Shown here: piece by piece, positions 1 through 5,786 of the stretch
Position numbering within the stretch: position 1 is the stretch's first letter
Layout of the letters: each line of letters begins with the position of its first letter
Origin: Phycisphaerae bacterium
GTDB lineage: Bacteria; Planctomycetota; Phycisphaerae; Phycisphaerales; SM1A02
Assembly (NCBI GenBank): GCA_002683195.1
Contig: NYSW01000082.1
Coordinates: 1 to 5,786, forward strand
Reading direction: 5' to 3'
Length of the DNA: 5,786 nucleotides
Notes under the pieces: generated by a model
The model's database searches: none
The model's input: only the letters and a program-made list of their open reading frames with translations
Told to the model about the DNA's origin: nothing
Made by a program: the position numbers and the translations under genes

Positions 1-806
1 CGTCCGAAGAAGGCGGCGCCGAGGACTGGAGTGCCTCCATTCGCATCCAGGGCATTGGGGTTCGCTCCGGCGTCGATGAGAATCTCGACCACCTCAAGCG
101 TGCCGAAGTTCGCCGCGATGGCCAACGGGGTCGCCCCGGACGTCGGATTCCGGGCGTCGACGTCGATGCCGTCGGCCATGCGGGCCTTCAGGGCGGTGGT
201 CTCTCCAGTGGCGGCCGCGGTCCAGATGTTGACCATGGGTCCAAGACGCTCCCAGCATCCTTCGCGCCCGATCTCCAGGGGATGCCGTTCCAACGGCATA
301 CCGAAGAGATCGGCGATCACTTTCGTGAAATCCCAGGGGACGGACAGCGCGGTGAAGGTCGTGGTGCCATTCTCGTCGGCGAGCTCGGGATCCGCCCCGG
401 CGTCCAGGAGGAGCCTCAGGCATTCGGGTCGTCCGAAGAGCGCGGCCCCGAGGGCCGCGGTGCTTCCGTTTCCATTGCGGGCGTCCGGAGCGGCGCCAGC
501 CTCGAGGAGCATCTTGACCGCCGTGACCTGGCCGAAGTTGGCGGCGAATGCGAGGGGGGTCATGCGGGCGTCCGAATCGAGGGCGTTCACATCGGCACCA
601 TCGTCGAGCCGCACCTTGAGGGTTCCGGTGTCACCGATTGCGGCCGGCGTCCAGAGGTCGACGATCGTCGAGCGACCGGCTGAGACCAAGGCATCGGCAT
701 TGGATGGGGCGGTCGAATCCGCATCGGGAGCGGTCGAATCGGAGCCGCCGCAGCCGGCGATGATCGAGGTGAGGGCCAGGGTGACGATGGTGACACGGTT
801 TCGCAT
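1..806 (-). CDS. Ankyrin-repeat lipoprotein, 3' end missing
   Basis: This reading frame starts with ATG at 806 and stays open for 268 codons to the window edge, so the C-terminus is missing. The N-terminus is a lipoprotein signal: a hydrophobic stretch (residues 5-16) leads to the lipobox IAGC with Cys19, followed by a Ser/Asp/Ala-rich linker to about residue 47. The product should be lipid-anchored outside the inner membrane. Ankyrin repeats follow, recognisable by TPLA-AANFG, LL-AGA-P and ALGAALFG (residues 51-75, 82-109, 114-142). A non-ankyrin linker (about 150-190, with VPWDF and the EGCW motif) comes next, and then a second copy of the module from residue 194. Residues 51-125 and 194-268 align without gaps at about 39 of 75 identities, a 143-residue period. 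Similar bacterial proteins repeat an 'ankyrins plus linker' unit several times. Ankyrins are protein-binding scaffolds, and the partner is unknown. A possible ribosome binding site AAGGA (819-823) lies 12 bases upstream, rather far. The gene is 77 bases downstream of the secreted protein gene and may be cotranscribed with it. Confidence 0.88.
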   Translation of the reverse strand, partial: MRNRVTIVTLALTSIIAGCGGSDSTAPDADSTAPSNADALVSAGRSTIVDLWTPAAIGDTGTLKVRLDDGADVNALDSDARMTPLAFAANFGQVTAVKMLLEAGAAPDARNGNGSTAALGAALFGRPECLRLLLDAGADPELADENGTTTFTALSVPWDFTKVIADLFGMPLERHPLEIGREGCWERLGPMVNIWTAAATGETTALKARMADGIDVDARNPTSGATPLAIAANFGTLEVVEILIDAGANPNALDANGGTPVLGAAFFG

Positions 807-849
807 GTTGACCGATGATCCTTGAGTGAGCAGGGGACGTGACGACCTG

Positions 850-870
850 AAAGGGCCGGGTCGAAGGCCC
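850..870 (-). terminator. Weak hairpin after the secreted-protein gene
   Basis: On the minus strand GGGCC (870-866) can pair with GGCCC (857-853) around an eight-base loop, followed directly by only three T (852-850). It starts 13 bases after the stop codon of the upstream gene. The short stem and short T run make it at best a weak or partial terminator, so readthrough into the ankyrin gene is likely. No other structure stands out in this 77-base gap. Confidence 0.22.
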
Positions 871-883
871 GTGCTCGTCGGTT

Positions 884-2662
884 TCACTTACCGCCGGCAT
901 CGCGGCCACCCTTGGCGCCGCCACCCGTGCGTTTGGAATCTCGTGCCTTCCCGTTGGAGCGGGATTTGGTGTCTCCCTTGGCATCCCCCTTGCCTTCCGA
1001 TTTCTTCTCGGGCCGGAGTGTCCCCAGGGATTCATGCCGGGGGAGCGAGTTCACGAGTTCGGATCCGAGAATCGCGAGGAGACGCCGGCCGATCTCGTCG
1101 TCGAGCTGATCGAACTGTTCGAAGCCGGGTTCTCTCCAGGTCTTGTCGCCCATGTCCTTGGCGCTCGCGAAGTCGTCCTCGAGCCCATCCACCATCGCCC
1201 TGCCCAGTCGGGGTTCCAGCACGATTCGATCTGCGATCGCCTGGGCCTGCAGGGGCTCGAGCCGTTGGTCCACGTAGGACTGGAGCTCGAGGATCGCCTC
1301 GAGCATGGCATCCGCCAACTCCGGGATCTGCATCGCGGCCTCGATCGCCCGCTCGCACCAGCGACGACGCATCTGGTCCGGAAAACCGTCACGGCGGGTG
1401 ATCTCCAGGAATCCTGCGGCCAGGGTGGGATCCACCTCGACGAGGGTCTCGTGGATCTGCATCATCTGGCCGAGGATGGCATCCCGAACGGCGAGACCGG
1501 ATGCGATCTCGCGGTCAGCAGCAGTCATCACGGCCCTCGAACGTTGGGACAGCCGCGATTCATCGCCTTCGACCTCGGCGGCAAGCAATTGTGCCGCCTT
1601 GGCTTCTCGCTCGACCCGGGCCGCGGTTCGGGCATCGACGAGGTCGGCGATCAAGGCATTGGCCGCAACCAGTTCCTCGAGGACCGAAGCCTCGGTTTCC
1701 GCCGGAAGTTCCGATCGCAGAACCGCCCGTTCCAGATCGATGTCGGCGCCTCCGAACCTTGCGTCGATCCGGCCGTGTTCGAGGCGGATGCGATCGAGCG
1801 CGGCCTGAATGTCCGACGCCATCGCGTCCGGCACCACGGATTGCAGGTTCACTTCAAGGACTTGACGGAGTTCGATCCGGGCCTGGCGGAGGGCGGCCAT
1901 CATCGCCAGGAGTTCCCGGGCGCTTGGGGCGCCCCCGTCGGCCTCGATCCTGGCGGTGAGGGCGGCGACCGCTTCACGCAGTCGTCCAACCCGGCTCTGC
2001 AAGGCCGTGATCTTTTGTTCCGCCCAGTCGGCGACCTTGGCCGGGTCTCTTCGACCGAGGCCACTTTCGGCGTTCCAGGCCTCCACGCGGCGGTCGATCT
2101 CCGCGCGGGTCAGCGGGATCTCGGGAATGAGACTCAGGGACTGGTCGATGAGGGCGAACTCGTATCCGGCCCGTGCGACGTCGAGCGACTCCTGGAACGC
2201 CCTGCTTCGGATCTCGAACTCTTGTTCGTAATCTTCGAGCAGTGATTCGATCACCGCGATCAGGCCGGGGTCGTCACCGACGACCTCGGTGAGCGGTTCG
2301 ATGTCCCGGGACACGAACTCCGGCCGAAAGAGCGTGGTGAAGTCGCCGCCGTCGGGGACCAGGAAACGTGCGAAGGTCATGCCTCCGCGCCGCTTGTCAT
2401 CCTCTCCGTCATTCTCCCCCTCGTCTTCCTTGTCGTCACCCTTTCCCTCTCCGTATTGGAACTCGATGATCTCGAAGTACAGGTCGCGGGCGGCCTCGTC
2501 ATCGAGGAGTCCGAAGAGTGTGGCCGCCTTGATCTCTCCACCAAGCTCTTGCATGCTCTGTTTGGTCTGTTCTTCCGAAAGGCTCATGCCGGGAGGGACG
2601 CTGGCCGCCATGGCCATGCTGGATGCGAGGGCGGTGAAGATCATGGTGCTGACTGTTCGCAT
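884..2662 (-). CDS. Secreted helix-rich protein, unknown family
   Basis: I chose the ATG at 2662 (592 residues) because AGGAG lies six bases upstream and the protein then begins with a typical Sec signal peptide: Arg2, a hydrophobic core, and a likely signal peptidase I site after AMA (residue 19). The frame is open upstream to 2818, but that extension has no ribosome site and would bury the signal. The mature protein has an acidic, Asp/Glu/Lys-rich insert (71-92), a block with LFRPEFVSRD (111-120) and a Leu/Glu segment (about 133-175). Long Ala/Leu/Glu/Arg helical stretches follow (215-270 and 318-410), with heptad-like spacing suggesting coiled coil. A second helical domain spans 430-540, and residues 550-592 form a Lys/Gly/Ser-rich, probably disordered tail. 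There is one cysteine (436) and no second membrane segment. I recognise no catalytic motif or family. It may be a periplasmic structural or scaffold protein, but the function is unknown. It is preceded by a probable terminator and so probably has its own promoter. Confidence 0.88.
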   Translation of the reverse strand: MRTVSTMIFTALASSMAMAASVPPGMSLSEEQTKQSMQELGGEIKAATLFGLLDDEAARDLYFEIIEFQYGEGKGDDKEDEGENDGEDDKRRGGMTFARFLVPDGGDFTTLFRPEFVSRDIEPLTEVVGDDPGLIAVIESLLEDYEQEFEIRSRAFQESLDVARAGYEFALIDQSLSLIPEIPLTRAEIDRRVEAWNAESGLGRRDPAKVADWAEQKITALQSRVGRLREAVAALTARIEADGGAPSARELLAMMAALRQARIELRQVLEVNLQSVVPDAMASDIQAALDRIRLEHGRIDARFGGADIDLERAVLRSELPAETEASVLEELVAANALIADLVDARTAARVEREAKAAQLLAAEVEGDESRLSQRSRAVMTAADREIASGLAVRDAILGQMMQIHETLVEVDPTLAAGFLEITRRDGFPDQMRRRWCERAIEAAMQIPELADAMLEAILELQSYVDQRLEPLQAQAIADRIVLEPRLGRAMVDGLEDDFASAKDMGDKTWREPGFEQFDQLDDEIGRRLLAILGSELVNSLPRHESLGTLRPEKKSEGKGDAKGDTKSRSNGKARDSKRTGGGAKGGRDAGGK

Positions 2663-2677
2663 GAAAGTCTCCTGGCC

Positions 2678-2698
2678 GGGCTCGTCAGAAGCCCTGAC
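2678..2698 (-). promoter_or_regulatory. Overlapping hairpins in 5' leader
   Basis: Just upstream of the ribosome site of the secreted-protein gene, the minus strand can form either GTCAG/CTGAC (2698-2694 with 2688-2684, loop of five) or GGGCT/AGCCC (2694-2690 with 2682-2678, loop of seven). The two share bases and exclude each other. The second lies closest to the AGGAG, so it could affect ribosome access. Stems of five pairs arise often by chance in GC-rich DNA, so this is only a candidate. Further upstream, TGTAATACT (minus strand, about 2711-2719) resembles an extended -10 element, but I see no matching -35. Confidence 0.18.
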
Positions 2699-2776
2699 TC
2701 TTTGAGTGCGAGTATTACAACTCGTCTGGCAAACGTATCTGGGCGAGGTGTGCTGCACGAATCCGAATGAACCACG

Positions 2777-2816
2777 AAAAAAAACGTGTGTCGGCCCTGG
2801 CCGGTCCCGGCAGGGC
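2777..2816 (-). terminator. Probable terminator after flippase-like gene
   Basis: The minus strand has a strong inverted repeat beginning 23 bases after the stop codon of the membrane-protein gene: GCCCTG-CCG (2816-2808) pairs with CGG-C-CAGGGC (2803-2794), with one bulged C and a four-base loop. Nine bases later comes a run of eight T (2784-2777). In a classical intrinsic terminator the T run follows the stem directly, so the nine-base gap is a weakness. The T run is itself flanked by CACG and CGTG, which can pair and present the T run as a loop. Position and stem strength favour termination of the nfeD-floA-glycosyltransferase-membrane protein unit here. Confidence 0.42.
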
Positions 2817-2839
2817 ATATCGGGCGGGCGAGAGGTGGC

Positions 2840-3856
2840 TCAAGCGACGTCGGAGGATGGACCATCCGAACGGCTGGCCTGACCCTGTTCCGCGGATTTC
2901 CTGGGCGTCCTGCGGACCGCCCGGTACCACCAGACGGCGGCGATCAGCCCGCAGGGAATCACCGCCGCGGCTTCGGCCACGCTCTCGACCAGAGCCAGTT
3001 GCTTGAAGGTGGCGTCAAGTGCCTCACCATCGGTCGGGGTGGCGAGATAGCCGGCAAGCAGGCTGACGGCGGCTTCACGAAAACCGATGCGGCCGAGGGG
3101 GTTCATCGCCACCACGAGGGCGGCGACCGCGATGATCAACAGGTCGCCGGATCCGAGTTCGATGCCCAGGATCTTTGCTGCGATCGCGATTCGGGCGGTC
3201 CACATCGCGAGGTCGACGGTTCGAAGCACCAACCCGGCGGACAGCCAGCCGCGGTGGGTGAGCATCGGGAGACATCCGGGAATGAATCGTTCGAGCGGCT
3301 TGGCGAGCAAGGGAATTCGGAAGAGTGCCGGTGCGGCCGCGACCAGCACCAGGAGAGGAATGCTGAAGATCGCCAACCAGAAGGGATCGAGGGAGGGATG
3401 GACGACGGTCGCGCCGAACGCCGCCCCCATCACCGCCAGCATCGCGAAACTCACCGTGCCGAACCAGGCCATGAGCAGAAGAATCTTCATTCGATCGACC
3501 CGCAGGTGGTAGATCACGCGGCTGAGCATGCCGATTCGGACGGGAGCGTAATTCAGAAGCCCGGAGGTGAAGTTCACCCCCTGAAGCACCCAGAATCGCT
3601 CTCGTCGAATTGGGCGGATGGTGGCCCAGAACAAGGCGCCGTTGGCCAGTTGGCTCACCAGTGAGGTCGCGACCATCGCGATGACCAACCAGGGGCTGGC
3701 CGCGCGAAGCCGTTCCCAGCCTTCTTCGCCACCACTCAAGGCGCCCTTGATGCACCAGCCCACGAGTACCAGGCCGATCGCGAATCCGATCAGCTGTAGC
3801 GCCAGTCGTCGACCGCGAGGCATTCCGGTGGTGACGTCGGACATGTCTTCGGTCAT
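2840..3856 (-). CDS. Flippase-like membrane protein (LPG synthase TM family)
   Basis: This 338-residue polytopic inner-membrane protein matches the lysylphosphatidylglycerol synthase transmembrane family (PF03706/UPF0104). About eight hydrophobic segments are visible (about 18-40, 56-80, 124-150, 158-180, 208-230, 238-252, 262-272, 286-311). Two family-type motifs are present: LNYAPVRIGMLSR (101-113), corresponding to the usual P-x-R-x-G-E/R region, and NPLGRIGFREA (252-262), corresponding to the conserved Pro-Gly-Gly-x-Glu loop. In the first motif the usual acidic residue after Gly is Met110. The cytosolic aminoacyl-transfer domain of true MprF proteins is absent, so it is not expected to lysinylate lipids. 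Stand-alone members often sit beside polyprenyl-phosphate sugar transferases and are suspected to move or handle lipid-linked substrates. I chose the ATG at 3856, which overlaps the glycosyltransferase stop as ATGA. The frame also has an ATG at 3892 with no ribosome site. A charged, Ser-rich tail ends the protein (316-338). Confidence 0.85.
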   Translation of the reverse strand: MTEDMSDVTTGMPRGRRLALQLIGFAIGLVLVGWCIKGALSGGEEGWERLRAASPWLVIAMVATSLVSQLANGALFWATIRPIRRERFWVLQGVNFTSGLLNYAPVRIGMLSRVIYHLRVDRMKILLLMAWFGTVSFAMLAVMGAAFGATVVHPSLDPFWLAIFSIPLLVLVAAAPALFRIPLLAKPLERFIPGCLPMLTHRGWLSAGLVLRTVDLAMWTARIAIAAKILGIELGSGDLLIIAVAALVVAMNPLGRIGFREAAVSLLAGYLATPTDGEALDATFKQLALVESVAEAAAVIPCGLIAAVWWYRAVRRTPRKSAEQGQASRSDGPSSDVA

Positions 3857-4611
3857 GCCTCGCCCCCCCGATGTCGGCGGGTCCTTCGCCATTCGCGGAG
3901 CATCGCCAGCACCGCCGCGATGCCATCTCGAGCACCGATCTTCTTGCCTTCGGAGAATGATCTCGGTTCGTAGGAGACGGGAGTCTCCATCAGCTTCGCG
4001 CCGTGTCGGGCGAGTGAGGCGGCAAGCTGAGGCTCAATGGCGAATCTGTTCTCATCGAGATCGGGAAGTATTCGTCTGAGCATCGGAACGCGAATGACCT
4101 TGTAGCAACACTCCATGTCGGAGAGGGAGAGGCCGGTCAAGACGTTCGAGATTCGCGTCAGCGTCTGGTTTCCAAGCCGGTGGATCCGTCGAATCGTCGT
4201 TCCACGCGAAGTACTCCATCGATTACCGAAGACGGCATCGATTTTCGGAGTCGCTTCGATGAGTATGGTGACGATTCGGGCGAGATCCGCGGGGTCGTAT
4301 TCCAGGTCGGCGTCCTGAACGCCGACCAGGTCGGCTTCGTCGGCGGTCTCGAGGATCTTCTGGAAACCGGTTCGCAGGGCGGCGCCCTTTCCCCGGTTCG
4401 CTTCGTGTTGCAGCAGTCGGACGTCGATCTCACGGTCGGATCCGGCGAGTCGCTTCGAGGCGTCCGCCGCGTTCGGGCCGCTGCCATCGTCCACCAGAAC
4501 GACGCTGGCCGACCAGCCTTCGGGCCAGGGGCAGGCTTCGAGGCGGTCGACGATGGTGTTCAGCGTCGATTCCTCGTCGAGGAATGGAATGACCACGTGC
4601 AGGACGGGCAC
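3853..4611 (-). CDS. Family 2 glycosyltransferase, polyprenyl-phosphate type
   Basis: This 252-residue GT-A fold enzyme resembles dolichyl/polyprenyl-phosphate sugar synthases (DPM/DPG-like). It likely transfers a sugar from a nucleotide donor to a lipid phosphate at the cytoplasmic face. Visible motifs are VVIPFLDEEST (6-16) at the nucleotide-binding start, VDDGS (40-44), NRGKGAALRTG (72-82), the metal-binding DAD within QDADLEYDP (99-107), GNRW (129-132), DMECCYKVIR (165-174), ENRFAIEPQ (187-195) and the family signature SYEP-R-EGKKIGARDG (213-230). There is no C-terminal membrane segment, so it is probably peripheral and relies on a partner. The start is GTG at 4611, supported by GGAG six bases upstream and by the alignment of the first strand. 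It lies 29 bases after floA, and its stop overlaps the next start (ATGA), so translation of the two is probably coupled. The sugar and the lipid carrier cannot be told from sequence. Confidence 0.92.
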   Translation of the reverse strand: MPVLHVVIPFLDEESTLNTIVDRLEACPWPEGWSASVVLVDDGSGPNAADASKRLAGSDREIDVRLLQHEANRGKGAALRTGFQKILETADEADLVGVQDADLEYDPADLARIVTILIEATPKIDAVFGNRWSTSRGTTIRRIHRLGNQTLTRISNVLTGLSLSDMECCYKVIRVPMLRRILPDLDENRFAIEPQLAASLARHGAKLMETPVSYEPRSFSEGKKIGARDGIAAVLAMLREWRRTRRHRGGEA

Positions 4612-4620
4612 GGTGTGCTC

Positions 4621-4635
4621 CGGCGGATGTCGCCG
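4621..4635 (-). promoter_or_regulatory. Hairpin touching glycosyltransferase ribosome site
   Basis: In the 29-base gap between floA and the glycosyltransferase, the minus strand has CGGCG-ACATC-CGCCG (4635-4621), a five-pair GC stem with a five-base loop. Its last G is the first base of the GGAG ribosome binding site (4621-4618) of the GTG-started gene. It might lower or tune translation of the enzyme relative to floA. It has no T run, so it is not a terminator. Chance occurrence is quite possible in this GC-rich DNA. Confidence 0.2.
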
Positions 4636-4640
4636 CGGGG

Positions 4641-5639
4641 TCAGTCGTCGGTTCGGTCGTCCTCGTCCGCCACGGTGTTCCGCATCGCGGTGTCGGCGAT
4701 CACGTTCTGCATCCGGTAGTAGTCCATGACGCCGAGGTGGCCATCGCGGAACGCGGCGGCCATCGCCTTGGGCACTTCGCTTTCGGCCAGAATGACCAAT
4801 GCCCGGTTCTTGGCGGCGTCGGCATTGTGTTCCGCTTCCTGAGCCACGGCCAGGGCCCGCCGCTGTTCCGCTTCGGCCTGGTATCGCTTGGTGTCCGCTT
4901 CGGCCTGGTCGGTCTGGAGCTGGGCGCCGATGTTGGCCCCGACGTCGATGTCGGCGATGTCGATCGAAAGGATCTCGAAAGCGGTTCCGGAATCGAGTCC
5001 CTTCTGAAGCACGGTCTTGGAGATCCGATCCGGATTCTCAAGCACCTTCTTGTGGCTTTCGGCCGAGCCGATCGTGGAAATGATGCCCTCGCCGACCCGG
5101 GCGATGATCGTTTCCTCGGTCGCACCACCGACCAGCCGTGCGATGTTCGTGCGGACGGTCACCCGAGCTCGAGCTCGGAGCTGGATGCCATCGCCGGCCA
5201 CGGCATCGATGGTGGTCCGGGTGGAACCGGGGCTCGGACAGTCGATCACCTTCGGGTCGACCGAGGTTCGGACCGCTTCGAGAATGTCCCGGCCTGCGAG
5301 GTCGATCGCGGTCGCGCGGTCCCAGGGAAGATCGATCTTCGCCTTGTCCGCGGCGATCATGGCGCGAACCACTCGCTCGATGTTGCCACCGGCAAGGAAG
5401 TGAGCCTCGAGCGGGGCCGCCTTCAGTTCGAGGCCGGCTTTCTTGGCGGAGATCCGGTTCAGCACGATCGCGGAGGGTTGGACCTTCCGGAGTCGCATCA
5501 TGAAGAGGTCGAGCAGGCCCACGGGGGCGCCGGAAACGACCGATTGGATCCAGAGACCGACGAATCGACCCAGTACCGCGATGGCGATGAGCAGAACCAG
5601 TCCGACGACACTGAGAGCGACGATTTGCCAGGTAGGCAT
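4641..5639 (-). CDS. floA: Flotillin-like protein FloA (UPF0365)
   Basis: This 332-residue protein is very close in length to Bacillus FloA (YqfA, 331) and carries the family's hallmark sequence almost throughout. FloA is an SPFH-type scaffold that is inserted in the membrane from the cytoplasmic side, oligomerises, and organises fluid membrane domains. An N-terminal hydrophobic segment (5-32) and an amphipathic stretch (39-50) anchor it. The conserved core includes [20 protein letters not shown] (116-135), [17 protein letters not shown] (150-166), [18 protein letters not shown] (169-186), [14 protein letters not shown] (191-204) and [17 protein letters not shown] (218-234). The Ala/Glu/Gln-rich coiled coil (240-290) and the terminal motif [18 protein letters not shown] (302-320) also match. 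The short acidic tail (324-332) is less typical. The ATG at 5639 has GGAG seven bases upstream. Following nfeD is the usual arrangement. The sugar transferase downstream is less expected. Confidence 0.97.
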   Translation of the reverse strand: MPTWQIVALSVVGLVLLIAIAVLGRFVGLWIQSVVSGAPVGLLDLFMMRLRKVQPSAIVLNRISAKKAGLELKAAPLEAHFLAGGNIERVVRAMIAADKAKIDLPWDRATAIDLAGRDILEAVRTSVDPKVIDCPSPGSTRTTIDAVAGDGIQLRARARVTVRTNIARLVGGATEETIIARVGEGIISTIGSAESHKKVLENPDRISKTVLQKGLDSGTAFEILSIDIADIDVGANIGAQLQTDQAEADTKRYQAEAEQRRALAVAQEAEHNADAAKNRALVILAESEVPKAMAAAFRDGHLGVMDYYRMQNVIADTAMRNTVADEDDRTDD

Positions 5640-5680
5640 GGGGAGACTCCGAAACGAGGAACGCTCAGTCTACGTCCGAT

Positions 5681-5786
5681 TCAACGGCGAGGCCGGACCT
5701 TGATCTGGTCGTCGACGATCTCGACGATCTCGACTTCAACACCTTCCTCGATGACTCCGGTCTCGGCCAGAGCGTCCCGGCGATGA
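5681..5786 (-). CDS. NfeD-like protein, C-terminal end only
   Basis: Only the last 34 codons and the TGA stop (5683-5681) are inside the window; the start lies beyond the right edge. The visible residues include R-DALAETGVIEEGVEVEIVEI and end with DDQIKVRPRR. This is the pattern of the last strands of the NfeD C-terminal OB-fold, where an 'A-s-x-G-x-I-x-x-G-x-x-V-x-V' stretch precedes the final 'x-x-V-x-P'. NfeD-type membrane proteins are typically encoded next to flotillin/SPFH genes and act with them. Here floA follows after 41 bases in the same direction, which strongly supports the call despite the short fragment. Whether it is the short form or the long form with a ClpP-like protease domain cannot be seen. 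Confidence 0.75.
   Translation of the reverse strand, partial: HRRDALAETGVIEEGVEVEIVEIVDDQIKVRPRR

Noticed and set aside
282..299. Inverted repeat atgccgtt-cc-aacggcat
   Set aside because: Perfect eight-base arms, but it is within the linker-coding part of the ankyrin gene, with no nearby promoter or gene boundary; probably chance.
31..825. Plus-strand open frame (264 codons) opposite the ankyrin gene
   Set aside because: It is Ala/Ser/Arg/Pro-rich without a domain. The minus strand encodes a lipoprotein signal and clear ankyrin repeats that stay open to the edge.
1034..2245. Long plus-strand open frame (403 codons) opposite the secreted-protein gene
   Set aside because: It is antisense to a gene with a signal peptide, ribosome site and coherent helical protein. 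Its own translation is His/Gly/Asp-rich without any domain. Long antisense frames are expected in GC-rich coding DNA.
2663..2818. Upstream extension of the secreted protein by 52 residues
   Set aside because: The extension has no ribosome binding site, overlaps the probable terminator and T run, and would hide a good signal peptide behind a nonsense-like N-terminus.
2786..3664. Plus-strand open frame (292 codons) opposite the flippase-like gene
   Set aside because: Its translation is a hydrophilic Gly/His/Glu/Arg mixture with no motif, while the minus strand gives a clear multi-segment membrane protein with family motifs.
5163..5178. Perfect 16-base palindrome ccgagctcgagctcgg
   Set aside because: It lies inside floA and is explained by alternating Arg (CGA/CGG) and Ala (GCT) codons in the conserved LRARARV stretch.
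5701..5735. Short tandem repeat of gatctcgac-like units
   Set aside because: It encodes the EIVEIVDD stretch of the NfeD end, where alternating Glu-Ile-Val codons give an apparent repeat.
4737..5786. Plus-strand open frame (349 codons) opposite floA and the nfeD end
   Set aside because: floA matches its family almost end to end on the minus strand; this frame is only its mirror.

Overview
The window is GC-rich DNA in which every supportable gene lies on the minus strand, so the genes read from right to left. Six protein-coding genes fill nearly all of it, and both end genes run off the window. I see no tRNA, rRNA, CRISPR array, insertion sequence, phage gene or defence system. The gene set suggests an environmental Planctomycetota bacterium, possibly of the Phycisphaerae. 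It pairs a FloA-type (UPF0365) flotillin with NfeD, and it carries a multi-ankyrin lipoprotein and a large secreted orphan protein with a Sec signal. This placement is an inference and not certain.

Right part (3856-5786, minus strand): the last 34 codons of an NfeD-like gene are followed after 41 bases by a full-length floA. After 29 bases comes a family 2 glycosyltransferase of the polyprenyl-phosphate sugar transferase type. Its stop codon overlaps, as ATGA, the start of a polytopic membrane protein of the lysylphosphatidylglycerol-synthase transmembrane (PF03706) family, which occupies 2840-3856. These four genes look like one transcription unit. A plausible reading is a membrane-organisation module (NfeD, FloA) joined to a lipid-linked sugar module (glycosyltransferase plus putative lipid or flippase-type membrane protein).

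Middle: a 177-base intergenic region (2663-2839) holds a strong hairpin with a nearby run of eight T on the minus strand, probably the operon's terminator. It then holds the leader of the next gene, with two competing small hairpins and a good ribosome binding site.

Left part: a 592-residue secreted, helix-rich, probably coiled-coil protein of no family I recognise ends in a lysine/glycine-rich tail. A 77-base gap follows, and then an ankyrin-repeat lipoprotein whose 143-residue module starts a second, about 52% identical copy before it leaves the window.

The most interesting points are the linkage of floA/nfeD to a lipid-sugar gene pair, the orphan secreted protein, and the two-tier repeat of the ankyrin lipoprotein. 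None is clearly a new system from sequence alone.
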